From NCBI RefSeq assembly GCF_900099905.1, contig NZ_FNEE01000028.1:1-64000 (forward strand): DNA of 64,000 bases. The letters run 5' to 3'. Shown here piece by piece: positions 17,003 to 26,845 of the stretch. Made by a program: the position numbers and the translations under genes. This DNA comes from Mesorhizobium muleiense. Its GTDB lineage: Bacteria; Pseudomonadota; Alphaproteobacteria; Rhizobiales; Rhizobiaceae. Under the pieces are notes generated by a model. The model made no database searches. It was not told where the DNA came from and worked only from the letters and a program-made list of their open reading frames with translations. Position 1 is the first letter of the stretch, and each line of letters begins with the position of its first letter.

Positions 17003-17018
17003 AACAAGAGCAGCTAGA
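16989..17018 (+). repeat. 15-bp tandem duplication over the moeB-like stop
   Basis: Two exact 15-base copies of ACAAGAGCAGCTAGA (16989-17003 and 17004-17018). In the frame of the upstream gene they encode KSS-stop, then N-KSS-stop. The second copy abuts the TTG start of the next gene. Confidence 0.92.
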
Positions 17019-17020
17019 TT

Positions 17021-17503
17021 TTGGACAGCCTGGATTCCGTCGCGCAGCTTCCGGCCGATTTCGACCGTTGGGACGAGGTGTTGGCGCTGATCATGCGCGC
17101 CTTCGCTGCCATGGATGGCGTCATCGATCCGCCATCCTCGGCGCATCGGCTCACGGTCGAAAATCTCCGGGACAAGGCCCGGCAGGAGACGGGCTTTGCG
17201 GCGCTGAAGGGCGGCAGGACTGTCGGCTGCGTTTTTGTCCTGGAGCAGGCCAACGATTTCTATGTCGGAAAGCTCGCGGTCGAAGCGGACTTTCAGGGAC
17301 AAGGCATTGCCAGGCGGCTGATGCAAGCTGTCGAGGATCTTGCCCGCAACCGCGGCAAGCCTGCGATCGAGCTTCAGACGCGGATCGAACTGACCGCGAA
17401 TCACGCGGCCTTTGCCCGCCTCGGCTTTCACGAAACGGCACGGACAGCGCACAGTGGCTATGACCGTCCGACCTCGATCACCATGCGCAAGGTGCTTTCG
17501 TAA
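17021..17503 (+). CDS. GNAT-family N-acetyltransferase
   Basis: A 160-residue acetyltransferase fold. The acetyl-CoA pyrophosphate loop is VEADFQGQGIARRLMQ at about residues 88-103, preceded by FYVGKLAV. The C-terminal ARLGFHETARTAHSGYDRPT is typical. The start is TTG 17021, just after the duplicated stop of the preceding gene, so the two are probably co-transcribed. The substrate is not identifiable. Confidence 0.82.
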   Translation: MDSLDSVAQLPADFDRWDEVLALIMRAFAAMDGVIDPPSSAHRLTVENLRDKARQETGFAALKGGRTVGCVFVLEQANDFYVGKLAVEADFQGQGIARRLMQAVEDLARNRGKPAIELQTRIELTANHAAFARLGFHETARTAHSGYDRPTSITMRKVLS

Positions 17504-17531
17504 GCCTACGCTAACTTACGATGGTAGCCGG

Positions 17532-18533
17532 TCACGTCCGCAGCGGCAGCACGCGATCCGGCGGCCGATGGCCATCGAAGAAGGCGCGGATGTTGATGAT
17601 CACCTTCTCGCCCATGTCGATCCGGCCTTCGAGCGTCGCCGACCCCATATGCGGCAACAGCACGACCTTGCCCTTGGCGGCGAGCTTCAGCAATTTGCTG
17701 TTCAGCGCCGGCTCATGCTCGTAGACGTCGAGCCCGGCGCCGGCGATCTTGCCGTCCTGGATCAGCTTGACCAGGGAGTCCTCGTCGATGATGTCGCCGC
17801 GCGCCGTGTTGACGATGTAAGCGGACGGTTGCAGAAGCGCCAGCCGCCGCGCCGAAAGCAGATGGAAGGTCGCCGGCGTCGACGGACAATTGACCGATAT
17901 GATGTCCATGCGGGCAAGCATCTGGTCGAGGCTTTCCCAATAGGTCGCCTCCAGTTCGTCCTCGACCGCGGCAAGCACGCGATGGCGGTTGTGATAGTGG
18001 ATCGACAGGCCAAAGGCCTTGGCCCGCCGGGCGACGGCGGTGCCGATGCGGCCCATGCCGACAATGCCGAGGCGTTTGCCCCAGATACGCCGGCCGAGCA
18101 TCCAGGTCGGCGACCAGCCGGCCCATTTCTTGTCGCCGGTCAGCACATTGGCGCCTTCCGCCAGCCGCCGCGGCACCGCCAGCATCAGCGCCATGGTCAT
18201 GTCGGCGGTATCTTCGGTCAAAACGTTCGGCGTGTTGGTGACGGTAATGCCCTTCTTCGCTGCTGCTGACACGTCGATCTTGTCGACGCCGTTGCCGAAA
18301 TTGGCGATCAGCTTGAGGTTGTCGCCGGCCTGGGCGATCAGCGCCGCGTCGATTTGATCGGTTATGGTCGGCACCAGCACGTCGGCTTCCTTGACCGCCG
18401 CGACCAGTTCCGGCTGCGTCATCGGCCGGTCTTCGACATTCAGCCGGGCGTCGAACAGCTCACGCATGCGGGTCTCGACCGGGTCGGGCAGCTTGCGCGT
18501 GATGACGACGAGGGGCCTTTTTCTGCCTACCAT
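17532..18533 (-). CDS. D-2-hydroxyacid dehydrogenase (glyoxylate reductase-like)
   Basis: A 333-residue NAD(P)-dependent dehydrogenase. The Rossmann motif is GIVGMGRIGTAVARRAKAFG. The catalytic triad is seen as the Arg in NTARGDIIDE, the Glu in YEHEPAL and the His in LLPHMGSATLE. It resembles glyoxylate/hydroxypyruvate reductases (GyaR/GhrB-like), which reduce glyoxylate to glycolate or hydroxypyruvate to D-glycerate. It is convergent with the GNAT gene and divergent from the SH3 gene. The exact substrate cannot be told from sequence. Confidence 0.9.
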   Translation of the reverse strand: MVGRKRPLVVITRKLPDPVETRMRELFDARLNVEDRPMTQPELVAAVKEADVLVPTITDQIDAALIAQAGDNLKLIANFGNGVDKIDVSAAAKKGITVTNTPNVLTEDTADMTMALMLAVPRRLAEGANVLTGDKKWAGWSPTWMLGRRIWGKRLGIVGMGRIGTAVARRAKAFGLSIHYHNRHRVLAAVEDELEATYWESLDQMLARMDIISVNCPSTPATFHLLSARRLALLQPSAYIVNTARGDIIDEDSLVKLIQDGKIAGAGLDVYEHEPALNSKLLKLAAKGKVVLLPHMGSATLEGRIDMGEKVIINIRAFFDGHRPPDRVLPLRT

Positions 18534-18664
18534 TGTTTCCTCGAACCCGACCTCGTTGAGACCTCTTTAACCAAGACAGGCGAAACTGCAGGCCGGTCGC
18601 GGTGCCAGTTCTCCATGTAACAAGAGGTTCCGCCGAAGACAAAGAAAAAGGGGCGCCAGGGCCG

Positions 18665-19249
18665 ATGAGCCGGCGCCGAAAGGGAACGAAAGTGTCTGGT
18701 TTCGCGTCGCTCCGCCTGGCCCTCAGCGCAGCATTTCTCGGCGCTCTGCTTTATTCCCCGGATTTGGCGGCACAGAATGCGGCAGCACCGACCCAGAGCG
18801 TCACGCTCGGGCCGAGCGGCCTGCCGCTGCCGCGCTTCGTCAGCCTGAAAGCCGGCCGCGTCAACTCCCGCGTCGGACCAGGCGTCAACTATTCCGTCGA
18901 CTGGATGTATATGAAGCCCGGCTTGCCGATGGAGATCATCCAGGAATTCGACACCTGGCGTCGGGTGCGCGATGCCGACGGCTCGGAAGGCTGGATCAAC
19001 CAGTCGCTGCTTTCAGGTCGCCGCACGGCGATCGTAGCACCCTGGCAGCGCGGCAAAGATGCCCGAATCAACCTACTCGACGACCCGCAAAAGGATGCCG
19101 GCATCGTCGCAATCGTCGAGCCTGGCGCCATGGGCACGATCAAGTCCTGTGACGGCCAGTGGTGCGAAATGACCTTCAGTGGCCACACCGGCTGGCTCGC
19201 CCAGTCGCTGGTCTGGGGCGCCTATCCCGGCGAACGGGTCAAGGACTGA
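18665..19249 (+). CDS. Secreted bacterial SH3-domain protein
   Basis: A 194-residue protein with a positively charged N-terminus and signal sequence (LRLALSAAFLGALLYSPDLA). Two SH3-like modules follow: one from about residue 60 (GRVNSRVGPGVNY, then EGWINQSLLSGRR) and a second ending GHTGWLAQSLVWG. Bacterial SH3 domains often bind peptidoglycan or other envelope ligands, so a periplasmic role is likely. ATG 18665 is chosen because the signal peptide follows it directly. Convergent with irr. The precise role is unknown. Confidence 0.82.
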   Translation: MSRRRKGTKVSGFASLRLALSAAFLGALLYSPDLAAQNAAAPTQSVTLGPSGLPLPRFVSLKAGRVNSRVGPGVNYSVDWMYMKPGLPMEIIQEFDTWRRVRDADGSEGWINQSLLSGRRTAIVAPWQRGKDARINLLDDPQKDAGIVAIVEPGAMGTIKSCDGQWCEMTFSGHTGWLAQSLVWGAYPGERVKD

Positions 19250-19319
19250 CTCTTCTTGCCGGTCGAGTCCGGAGGCCGATACCGGCGAAACGGTATCTCG
19301 CGGCCTTATGACGAGCCGA

Positions 19320-19751
19320 TCACTCGCAGCGTTTGGGGCGCAGCCTCACCACGATATCGACATTGGCGATCTCCATCCCCTCCGGTGGCTCCGGCAGGTT
19401 GGAAACCGTGACAGGACCGCTGGCGATGTCGAAAATCCTGTTTTCGCCCTCAATGTAGAAATGATGGTGATCGGAGGTGTTGGTGTCGAAGTAGGTCTTC
19501 GACCCCTCGACGGCCAGGATGCGCAGAAGGCCCGCCTGGGTGAATTGATGAAGGGCGTTGTAGACGGTGGCGAGCGATACCGGCACGCCGGCGGCGATCG
19601 CCTCCTCGTGCAGTTCCTCGGCCGACAGATGGCGGTCGCCTTTGGCAAAAAGCAGATCGGCCAGCGCAATGCGCTGACGCGTCGGCCTCAGGCCAGCTTC
19701 GCGAACCCGCTTGTCCACAGCGACATTTTCCTTCCGGCAGCCCAGATCCAT
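19320..19751 (-). CDS. irr: Iron response regulator Irr (Fur family)
   Basis: A 143-residue Fur-superfamily DNA-binding protein. Residues 15-85 form the winged helix (LRPTRQRIALADLLF, SLATVYNALHQFTQAG), and the dimerisation part contains the histidine cluster DHHHFYIEG found in Irr. In rhizobia Irr acts under iron limitation, binds ICE motifs, and is destabilised or inactivated by heme. No GCPWHD-type heme motif is seen; the N-terminus has GCRKEN instead. The adjacent fabA-fabB-fabI genes are a usual rhizobial neighbourhood. A strong ICE-like site lies at 54160-54182 in this window. Confidence 0.9.
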   Translation of the reverse strand: MDLGCRKENVAVDKRVREAGLRPTRQRIALADLLFAKGDRHLSAEELHEEAIAAGVPVSLATVYNALHQFTQAGLLRILAVEGSKTYFDTNTSDHHHFYIEGENRIFDIASGPVTVSNLPEPPEGMEIANVDIVVRLRPKRCE

Positions 19752-19994
19752 CTATCCGTCCAAGCTCAAGTTTCGCCTCAAGAGCTGCCCAGAACGGCAA
19801 AAAACGAACATTGACCGAACCTGGACATAACCCGACATATATTCTGTCGGCCGAATACGATCAATAGCGCGCATTGACCCCGGCAGGCGGGCAGGTTAAG
19901 CGCAAACGCCGGTTTCCGGCCTGAAATAGATTGTGTTAGGAAACCAACGACAAGGGCGCGCTACCGCCCGGACGATTATTGGGGACGGAGACTG

Positions 19995-20513
19995 ATGGCG
20001 GTTTCGAAATCCAGCTACGATTACGAGGAACTGCTTGCCTGCGCCCGCGGCGAGCTGTTCGGACCTGGAAACGCCCAGCTCCCCTATCCGCCGATGCTGA
20101 TGTTCGACCGCATCACCGAAATCAGCGAGACCGGCGGCGCCTTCGACAAGGGCTTCATCCGCGCCGAATTCGACATCAAGCCGGACTTGTGGTTTTTCGC
20201 CTGCCACTTCATCGGCAACCCGATCATGCCGGGGTGCCTGGGCCTCGACGCCATGTGGCAATTGACGGGATTCTACCTTGGCTGGCTCGGCGAGCCGGGC
20301 AAGGGCATGGCGCTGTCGACCGGCGAAGTGAAATTCAAAGGCATGGTGACGCCGTCGGTCAAGAAGGTAGAATATGGCGTGGATTTCAAGCGCGTGATGC
20401 GCGGCCGGCTGGTGCTGGGTATCGCCGATGGCTGGCTGAAGGCCGATGGCGAACCCATATACGCAGCAACGGATCTCAAGGTGGGTCTGTCCAAGCAATC
20501 GGCTGCCGCCTGA
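19995..20513 (+). CDS. fabA: 3-hydroxydecanoyl-ACP dehydratase/isomerase
   Basis: A 172-residue hot-dog-fold enzyme that dehydrates 3-hydroxydecanoyl-ACP and isomerises trans-2 to cis-3-decenoyl-ACP, the branch point to unsaturated fatty acids. The catalytic His and Asp are in FACHFIGNPIMPGCLGLDAM. Length equals E. coli FabA (172). It leads a plus-strand trio fabA-fabB-fabI and is divergent from irr across 243 bases. Confidence 0.97.
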   Translation: MAVSKSSYDYEELLACARGELFGPGNAQLPYPPMLMFDRITEISETGGAFDKGFIRAEFDIKPDLWFFACHFIGNPIMPGCLGLDAMWQLTGFYLGWLGEPGKGMALSTGEVKFKGMVTPSVKKVEYGVDFKRVMRGRLVLGIADGWLKADGEPIYAATDLKVGLSKQSAAA

Positions 20514-20586
20514 CCGGCGCCTGCGCAGCACCGCCAAGTCCGCGGGAGGCGCAAAGGAAGCTGTAGAACTTAATTTGCGCATCCTT

Positions 20587-20616
20587 GTCCGGCAGGTTTC
20601 GGTCCGGCAGGTTTCG
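20587..20616 (+). repeat. 15-bp tandem duplication upstream of fabB
   Basis: Two exact copies of GTCCGGCAGGTTTCG (20587-20601, 20602-20616), ending 26 bases before the fabB start in the fabA-fabB leader. Confidence 0.9.
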
Positions 20617-20642
20617 GGTTCACGCGCTGGAAGGAGTAGCGA

Positions 20643-21863
20643 ATGAGACGGGTCGTAGTGACAGGCCTCGGCATCGTGTCGTCGATCGGCAACAATGCCA
20701 ACGAGGTGCAGGCCTCGCTGCATGATGCCAGATCCGGCATCAGCTTCTCGGATTCCTTCGCCGAACACGGCTTCCGCTGCCAGGTCTGGGGAGCGCCGAC
20801 GCTCGACCCCGCCGCGCTGATCGATCGCCGCGCCATGCGCTTCCTGTCGCAAGGTGCGGCCTGGAACCATGTCGCCATGGACCAGGCGATCGTGGACGCT
20901 GGACTTGGCGAGAACGACATCACCAATGAGCGCACCGGCATCGTCATGGGATCGGGCGGACCATCGACCAGAACCATCGTCGAAGCCGCTGAAACCACGC
21001 TCAAGAACGGCAGCCCCAAGCGCATCGGCCCGTTCGCGGTGCCGAAGGCGATGTCGTCGACCGCTTCGGCGACGCTCGCCACCTGGTTCAAGATCCACGG
21101 CGTCAATTATTCGATCTCTTCGGCCTGCTCGACCTCGGCGCATTGCATCGGCAATGGCTACGAACTGATCCAGTGGGGCAAGCAGGACATGGTCTTCGCC
21201 GGCGGCCATGAGGACCTCGACTGGACGATGTCGGACCTGTTCGATGCGATGGGCGCCATGTCCTCCAAGTTCAACGACCGGGCATCGGCTGCCTCGCGCG
21301 CCTATGACGTCGATCGCGACGGCTTCGTCATTGCCGGCGGCGCCGGCGTGCTGGTGCTGGAAGAGCTCGAGCACGCCAAGGCGCGCGGCGCCAAGATCTA
21401 CGCCGAGGTCGTCGGCTATGGCGCGACCTCCGACGGCTTCGACATGGTGGCGCCCTCGGGCGAAGGCGCGGTGCGCTGCATGCGGCAGGCGCTGGCGACC
21501 GTCTCTTCGCCGGTCGACTACATCAACACGCACGGCACCTCGACGCCGGTCGGCGACTCCAGGGAAATGGGCGCGATCCGCGAGGTGTTCGGCGAAAACA
21601 TGCCGTTCATCACCTCGACGAAATCGCTGACCGGCCACTCGCTGGGTGCGGCCGGCGTGCAGGAATCGATCTACTCGATCCTGATGATGCAAGGCGGCTT
21701 CATCGGCGAGAGCGCCCACATCGAGCAGCTCGATCCGGAATTCGAGGGTATGCCGATCGTGAGAGAGCGCATCGACGATGCCAGGATCGACACCGTCCTG
21801 TCCAACTCGTTCGGTTTCGGCGGCACCAACGCAACGCTGATTTTCCAGCGCTATTCCGCATAA
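20643..21863 (+). CDS. fabB: Beta-ketoacyl-ACP synthase I
   Basis: A 406-residue condensing enzyme that elongates the cis-3-decenoyl-ACP made by FabA. The active-site cysteine is in SISSACSTSAHCIG, the two histidines in NTHGTSTPVGDS and LTGHSLGAAG, and the C-terminal NSFGFGGTNATLIF is typical. It starts MRRVVVTGLGIVSSIGNN. Twelve bases separate it from fabI, so co-transcription is expected. Confidence 0.97.
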   Translation: MRRVVVTGLGIVSSIGNNANEVQASLHDARSGISFSDSFAEHGFRCQVWGAPTLDPAALIDRRAMRFLSQGAAWNHVAMDQAIVDAGLGENDITNERTGIVMGSGGPSTRTIVEAAETTLKNGSPKRIGPFAVPKAMSSTASATLATWFKIHGVNYSISSACSTSAHCIGNGYELIQWGKQDMVFAGGHEDLDWTMSDLFDAMGAMSSKFNDRASAASRAYDVDRDGFVIAGGAGVLVLEELEHAKARGAKIYAEVVGYGATSDGFDMVAPSGEGAVRCMRQALATVSSPVDYINTHGTSTPVGDSREMGAIREVFGENMPFITSTKSLTGHSLGAAGVQESIYSILMMQGGFIGESAHIEQLDPEFEGMPIVRERIDDARIDTVLSNSFGFGGTNATLIFQRYSA

Positions 21864-21875
21864 GGACTGCCAACC

Positions 21876-22688
21876 ATGGACGGATTGATGAAGGGCAAGC
21901 GCGGGCTTGTCATGGGTGTCGCCAACGACCATTCGATCGCCTGGGGCATCGCCCGGAAACTGTCCGAACATGGGGCGGAACTCGCCTTCACCTATCAGGG
22001 CGAAGCCTTCGGCCGCCGGGTCAAGCCGCTCGCCGACAAGCTAGGCTCCTCGCTGGTCGTCCCTTGCGACGTCGAGGACAGCGCATCGGTTGCCGCCACC
22101 TTCGAGACCTTGGGCGAGGCCTGGGGCGGCCTGGACTTCGTCGTCCACGCCATCGGCTTTTCCGACAAGAACGAGTTGAAAGGCCTTTACGCCGACACCA
22201 GCCGCGACAATTTCGTCCGTACCATGGTCATCTCCTGCTACTCCTTCACCGAGGTCGCCCGTCATGCGGCCGCGCTGATGAAGGACGGCGGCTCGATGAT
22301 CACGCTGACCTATGCCGGTTCGGTCCGCGTCATGCCGAACTACAACGTCATGGGCGTCGCCAAGGCCGGGCTTGAAGCCAGCGTCCGCTATCTCGCTAAC
22401 GACTACGGCCCGCGCGGCATCAGGGTGAACGGCATATCCGCCGGACCGGTGCGGACACTGGCCGGCGCCGGGATTTCCGACGCACGCCACATGTTTTCCT
22501 ACCAGCAGCGCAACTCGCCGCTGCGCCGCACAGTGACCATCGACGAAGTCGGTGGTTCCGCGCTCTATCTGCTGTCCGACCTGTCGTCGGGCGTCACCGG
22601 CGAAATCCACTATGTCGATTCCGGCTACCACATCGTATCGATGCCGGCGCTCGACGAGCTGAAGCGGACCGACAGCGGACGAGAGTAA
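21876..22688 (+). CDS. fabI: Enoyl-ACP reductase (NADH)
   Basis: A 270-residue short-chain dehydrogenase that performs the last reduction of the fatty acid cycle. It has the FabI-type nucleotide site GVANDHSIAWGIARKL, the catalytic Tyr-x6-Lys in NYNVMGVAKAGLEAS, and RTLAGAGISD near the substrate loop. Rhizobia can carry more than one FabI; this is the copy tied to fabA-fabB. Convergent with the rsmC-like gene 46 bases away. Confidence 0.96.
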   Translation: MDGLMKGKRGLVMGVANDHSIAWGIARKLSEHGAELAFTYQGEAFGRRVKPLADKLGSSLVVPCDVEDSASVAATFETLGEAWGGLDFVVHAIGFSDKNELKGLYADTSRDNFVRTMVISCYSFTEVARHAAALMKDGGSMITLTYAGSVRVMPNYNVMGVAKAGLEASVRYLANDYGPRGIRVNGISAGPVRTLAGAGISDARHMFSYQQRNSPLRRTVTIDEVGGSALYLLSDLSSGVTGEIHYVDSGYHIVSMPALDELKRTDSGRE

Positions 22689-22734
22689 TTTAATTTCGGC
22701 CGCAGAAGATGCCGTTGTCCGCGTGAACCAGCCT

Positions 22735-23748
22735 TCAGCGGCGCGCCGCGAAAACCTTGAACATGCCGTCGCGGGCAATCTCGGCATGGCTGGAGAAGGC
22801 GGCCGCCAGCACCGGCTCGTAGGGAAGCTGGCGGTTCGCCACCACGAACAGCCGACCGCCCGGCTTCAGCGCCTTTGCCGCGGCGCGGATCATGCCGGCG
22901 CCGATCTCGGGCTCGGCCGCCCGGCTGCGATGGAAGGGCGGGTTCATGGCGATGGCGTCATAGCGCCGCTCGACCGGCTCGCTCAAAAGATCGATCCAGA
23001 AGAAGTTGGGTTCCGCCGCCGTGTTGCCGATATTGAATTTCGCCGCCTCCAGCGCATCGAACTCGGCCTCGTAGAGATCAAGCGCCGATATGCCAGGTGA
23101 GCGGGCGGCGACCTCGGCCGCCACATAGCCCCAGCCGGCGCAGAAATCGGCAACGCTGCCACGCAGGTCGCCGGGGAGATTGTCGACCAGCAATCTCGAA
23201 CCTGCATCGATCTTGTCGAAAGAAAACATGCCTGGTGCGGTGCGGAACCGATCCTCGACCAGAAGGGCGGGATTGGCAGCGCGAAGCGCTGCCGCGACCG
23301 CAGCATCGGCAGGTCGATGAAACCAGAAGGCGATCCCGTGATGTTTCGGCAAATGGCCGTCGAGCGGCACAAGCTCGTCGATGCGCTTGCGCAGGCTGGC
23401 AATGCCATCGTCCTTGGCGCCGGCAACGACAATCGATCCGCCCGGCCGCACACGCTCAATCGCCTCGGCGATGCGCAATTCGTTCTGCCCGCGATGGCGG
23501 CCGGCAAGCACCAATGCCGCATCGAAACCTTCGCCCTCCAGGCGCGGCGTGACGGTGAAACCGGCCGCCTGCAGCGCGCGAAAGTGCGGCCGGAAGCCTT
23601 GCACAAGATGCAGTGCTGCATCAAAACCTTCGGGCAGGCGGAAGCCCGGCTCAGCGCCCAGAAAGAGGACACGCTCGCCCTTACGCGGCAAGGAAACAGC
23701 CTCCGCCTCGAACGGATGGAACAGTGTCTTCAGCGGCTCAGCGGACAT
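22735..23748 (-). CDS. RsmC/RlmG-like rRNA guanine N2-methyltransferase
   Basis: About 337 residues from ATG 23748; the ORF also has an ATG 11 residues earlier. The C-terminal half is a SAM methyltransferase with VADFCAGWGYVAAEVAAR as motif I and AIAMNPPFHRSRAAEPEIG, the NPPF motif of N2-guanine and N6-adenine methylases. The N-terminal half looks like a degenerate methyltransferase fold, the arrangement of RsmC (16S G1207) and RlmG. It is downstream of pnp past a terminator. Target nucleotide not determinable. Confidence 0.8.
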   Translation of the reverse strand: MSAEPLKTLFHPFEAEAVSLPRKGERVLFLGAEPGFRLPEGFDAALHLVQGFRPHFRALQAAGFTVTPRLEGEGFDAALVLAGRHRGQNELRIAEAIERVRPGGSIVVAGAKDDGIASLRKRIDELVPLDGHLPKHHGIAFWFHRPADAAVAAALRAANPALLVEDRFRTAPGMFSFDKIDAGSRLLVDNLPGDLRGSVADFCAGWGYVAAEVAARSPGISALDLYEAEFDALEAAKFNIGNTAAEPNFFWIDLLSEPVERRYDAIAMNPPFHRSRAAEPEIGAGMIRAAAKALKPGGRLFVVANRQLPYEPVLAAAFSSHAEIARDGMFKVFAARR

Positions 23749-23778
23749 TTTTCGATCTCGAAGTGCAGCTGGCTTGAT

Positions 23779-23815
23779 CAAAAAATGAAAGCGGGCGCGA
23801 CCTGTCGGCGCGCCC
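23779..23815 (-). terminator. Rho-independent terminator after pnp
   Basis: Stem GGGCGCG/CGCGCCC (23793-23799 and 23809-23815) with a nine-base loop. Read on the minus strand it is followed by GCTTTCATTTTTT. It lies 24 bases past the pnp stop and just before the rsmC-like start. Confidence 0.85.
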
Positions 23816-23839
23816 GTTTCGATTGTTCGGTCAGATCGC

Positions 23840-25987
<2,148 letters not shown>

Positions 25988-26158
25988 GTCTTGTCCTTCA
26001 TATGCGGAAAGGGCCGCGCCATTTCACCGTGCGCGAGTGCCCCTTTCCCTTGGCTTCGTTTCTCGGGCAGCCACGGGCAAGACAACGGGAAGCTCGGGTA
26101 AATCCGGCGCGGGTGCCGCGCGAGCGTCCTGCAATCCTGCCCCATGACCGTCCATGGG

Positions 26159-26192
26159 CGGTTTCGAATGGCCCTGTGCTATATCGAAACCG
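26159..26192. other. Hairpin in the rpsO-pnp gap
   Basis: CGGTTTCGA (26159-26167) pairs perfectly with TCGAAACCG (26184-26192). It lies in the leader side of pnp within a 406-base gap (25988-26393) that has no gene. In E. coli the pnp leader is cleaved by RNase III at a stem; this may be the counterpart, which is only inference. Confidence 0.4.
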
Positions 26193-26326
26193 GGTCTGGC
26201 CAATCGATCCGACTGGCCTTGCGCATGACCCGAAAACCGCGGCTCTCGGAAATGCCTTGCGCAAATTCAAAGTTTCAGAGCGTCCCATGTGCGCGTGCAA
26301 CTCGAAGCGCGGCGCTCTACTTCCTT

Positions 26327-26386
26327 CATTGGAGCAATGGACTGCTCCAATGCGCGACCGGCGGGCTCTCGAAAGAACCCGCCGGT
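26327..26386 (-). terminator. Two consecutive hairpins after rpsO
   Basis: Reading the minus strand from rpsO: ACCGGCGGG/CCCGCCGGT (26378-26386 with 26357-26365), then CATTGGAGCA/TGCTCCAATG (26343-26352 with 26327-26336). Neither has a good T-run, so they may be 3'-end stabilisers or processing sites rather than strong terminators. The first begins eight bases after the stop. Confidence 0.55.
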
Positions 26387-26393
26387 CAATTCG

Positions 26394-26663
26394 TCAACGG
26401 CGCAGACCGAGCTTCTCGATCAGCGTCTGATAGCGCGCGTCGTCCTTGCGCTTGAGATAATCAAGCAGGCTGCGGCGCTGGGAGACGAGAGCGAGCAGAC
26501 CACGGCGGGAATGGTTATCCTTCTTGTGGTCCTTGAAATGGTCGGTCAGGTTCTTGATGCGCTCGGAAAGGATGGCCACCTGGACTTCCGGAGACCCGGT
26601 ATCGCCCTTGGCGGTTGCGAATTCACCCATCAATTCCTTCTTGCGCTCGGCAGTAATCGACAT
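26394..26663 (-). CDS. rpsO: Ribosomal protein S15
   Basis: An 89-residue 30S protein that binds the central domain of 16S rRNA. It begins MSITAERKKELMGEFATAKG and contains GSPEVQVAILSERIKNLTDH and HSRRGLLALVSQRRSLLDYL, all diagnostic. The start at 26663 matches the family; the longer frame upstream does not. Confidence 0.97.
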   Translation of the reverse strand: MSITAERKKELMGEFATAKGDTGSPEVQVAILSERIKNLTDHFKDHKKDNHSRRGLLALVSQRRSLLDYLKRKDDARYQTLIEKLGLRR

Positions 26664-26845
26664 CGTGTTTTTCCTTATCTGTTTGAGGAAACGGGACGCC
26701 CTCGGCCGGGATGTCGTCCAGCAGGGGCCGGTACAAGCAACGTGGCATTGCACGATGCTGCGGCGCATATAGGGCAATTCAGGCAAAAACACCAGCCCAA
26801 TTCACAAGCCGGCTTTTTGCTGCACAAACGAAGATTTCGCCTCGG

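Noticed and set aside
19896..21971. Long minus-strand open frame opposite fabA and fabB
   Set aside because: It spans two clear plus-strand genes and their gap; composition is that of a mirror frame.
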